From Paractinoplanes toevensis (GTDB taxonomy: Bacteria > Actinomycetota > Actinomycetes > Mycobacteriales > Micromonosporaceae): a stretch of 64,000 nucleotides of DNA. This document shows, piece after piece, positions 62,969 to 64,000 of this stretch. The first letter of the stretch is position 1; every line of letters begins with the position of its first letter. The DNA lies in NCBI RefSeq assembly GCF_018332695.1, contig NZ_BOQN01000002.1:1-64000 (forward strand), written 5' to 3'. Both the position numbers and the translations under genes were made by a program. Below the pieces are notes generated by a model, which was given only the letters and a program-made list of their open reading frames with translations, searched no databases and was not told the DNA's origin.

Positions 62969-64000
62969 CCCAGGACGGGTAACTGGGCCACCACGCGGGC
63001 CGAACCCCGCGCGAGCTTCACGTCCACCGAGCCGGCGTGCAGTTTCGCCCGCTCGCGCACCCGGGCCACGGCCGCCCGCAGGTCGGCGCCGCGCCCGACC
63101 GAACCCTGCACCCGGATCTCCAGCGCGTCGTCCTCGAACCGCACCGCCACCTGCACCGGACGCTCGCCGAGCGCGCTCACCAGGTACTCCACGATGCGGT
63201 AGGCGGACAGCTCGACCGCGGCCGGCAGCGATCGAGGGTCACCGGTCACGGTGAGCCGGGACTGCGGCGAACGGTGCCGGGCCAGCAGCGCGTCGAGGTG
63301 CGCGACCGTGGGCGCCGGCGCCAGGGCGACCTCACCGCCGCGCAGCAACCCGACGATCTCCCGCATGTCGTCCATGGTCTGCCGGCCGCCCTCCTCGATC
63401 GATCGGAACTCCGCCCGCTTCCGGTCCGGTGGCAGATCGAGAGCCGACTCGGCGGCCCGGGTCAGTTCATCGAGACGTTCCTGCAGCAGGCCGTCGAGCT
63501 GCCGGGACAGCCGCGCCCGGTCGTCCGCCACGATCAGCGCGGCCCGGTCGTCGCGCAGTTGCCGCAGTTCCTCGTCGCGGGCCGCCAGCTGCTGGTTCAG
63601 CAGCGACCGGTGCCGCGCGGCCCGGCCCACGCCGAACACGATCAGCACCACCGGCAGCGCCAGGACCAGGGCACCCGGGCCGGCCGACGCGTCCACCACC
63701 AGGACGGCGCCCGTTTCGGCGACCGCCAGAGCACAACCGATCCAAGCTTTGGTACGCCCGTAGGACAGTGCTGCGAGAAACGCGAACACGAACGCCAGCG
63801 GCAGCCCCGCACCACACCGGGTCACCCAGCCGAACAGCAGGTCGTGCAGCACCATCACGCCGAGCGAGACGCTCACCGCGACCAGGACGCCGCGCCGCCA
63901 CCACAGCACCGGGACGAACGCCGCCACGAACACCGGCAGCTGCAGCCACGAATGGGTGCCGGTGTCCTCGGCGGTGATGTTCATCAGGGCCAGCAGCGCA
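62965..64000 (-). CDS. Degenerate histidine-kinase-like protein (partial)
   Basis: Membrane protein, cut by the window edge: the frame is open to base 64000 and the residues before MNITAEDTG look like the end of a membrane helix. About four helices and a coiled coil lead to a kinase-like domain. The H-box region reads ARLSRQLDGLLQERLDEL, with no histidine at the phospho-acceptor position, and the N-box is replaced by RIVEYLVSALGERP. G-boxes are also weak. It probably cannot phosphorylate, so it may sense or regulate the intact kinase encoded next to it. It overlaps that gene by 4 nt. Confidence 0.75.
   Translation of the reverse strand, partial: ALLALMNITAEDTGTHSWLQLPVFVAAFVPVLWWRRGVLVAVSVSLGVMVLHDLLFGWVTRCGAGLPLAFVFAFLAALSYGRTKAWIGCALAVAETGAVLVVDASAGPGALVLALPVVLIVFGVGRAARHRSLLNQQLAARDEELRQLRDDRAALIVADDRARLSRQLDGLLQERLDELTRAAESALDLPPDRKRAEFRSIEEGGRQTMDDMREIVGLLRGGEVALAPAPTVAHLDALLARHRSPQSRLTVTGDPRSLPAAVELSAYRIVEYLVSALGERPVQVAVRFEDDALEIRVQGSVGRGADLRAAVARVRERAKLHAGSVDVKLARGSARVVAQLPVLG

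Overview
This 64 kb window is high-GC chromosomal DNA from an actinomycete, most likely Actinoplanes or a close relative in the Micromonosporaceae. That placement is an inference from gene content: a beta-ketoadipate branch, a furA-katG pair, a SigB/SigF-type sigma factor beside an RsbW-like ATPase, MmyB-type XRE regulators, secreted CBM2, GH76 and lamin-tail proteins, and many small two-component systems. GTG and TTG starts and 4-nt stop/start overlaps are common. No tRNA, rRNA, insertion sequence, phage gene, CRISPR array or integrase was seen, so this looks like ordinary, densely packed accessory chromosome.

Left part (1-22 kb). A GAF-EAL c-di-GMP phosphodiesterase is followed by an SDR/LysR divergent pair, DUF2461, PRC-barrel, rhodanese, HAD, EamA and CPA1 antiporter genes. 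The only gene-poor stretch over 300 bases, 4071-4680, holds dyads and a perfect 37-bp tandem duplication. A family 2 glycosyltransferase is coupled to a lipoprotein and ends in a strong terminator. Next come a LysR gene divergent from pcaF-pcaI-pcaJ, an orphan TPR protein, an MFS/LysR divergent pair, a secreted lamin-tail protein, an ssu-type sulfonate ABC operon and a secreted FnIII-FnIII-CBM2 protein.

Middle (21-43 kb). An ASCH/winged-helix/HhH protein, a TetR/quinone reductase pair, an XRE regulator and an isochorismatase-like hydrolase precede an intracellular GH120 beta-xylosidase whose promoter carries clear operator dyads. Then come DUF5996, a CHASE3 histidine kinase, a sigma factor and an RsbW-like ATPase. 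An aquaporin-like gene has a 15-bp repeat tail and no nearby in-frame stop. Two DesK/NarL-type two-component systems flank a Tat-exported cyclase and an FtsX-type ABC exporter. A PadR gene is coupled to a large membrane protein.

Right part (43-64 kb). A five-gene ferric-siderophore operon with an iron box ends in an alpha/beta hydrolase and lies divergent from an AraC regulator. A MarR gene is divergent from an EamA/aldo-keto reductase/membrane protein operon across a twin palindromic operator. furA-katG, a GH76 mannanase, a three-subunit molybdenum hydroxylase, a GGDEF cyclase and two overlapping histidine kinase genes complete the window. The outer of the last two genes lacks the phospho-acceptor histidine and runs off the right edge.

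The main themes are plant or fungal polysaccharide and aromatic use (GH120, GH76, CBM2, pca), sulfur and iron scavenging, oxidative defence, and c-di-GMP and two-component signalling. The sites most worth checking are the twin MarR-type operator, the open-ended aquaporin frame, the degenerate kinase pair and the GH120 operator inside a promoter spacer.
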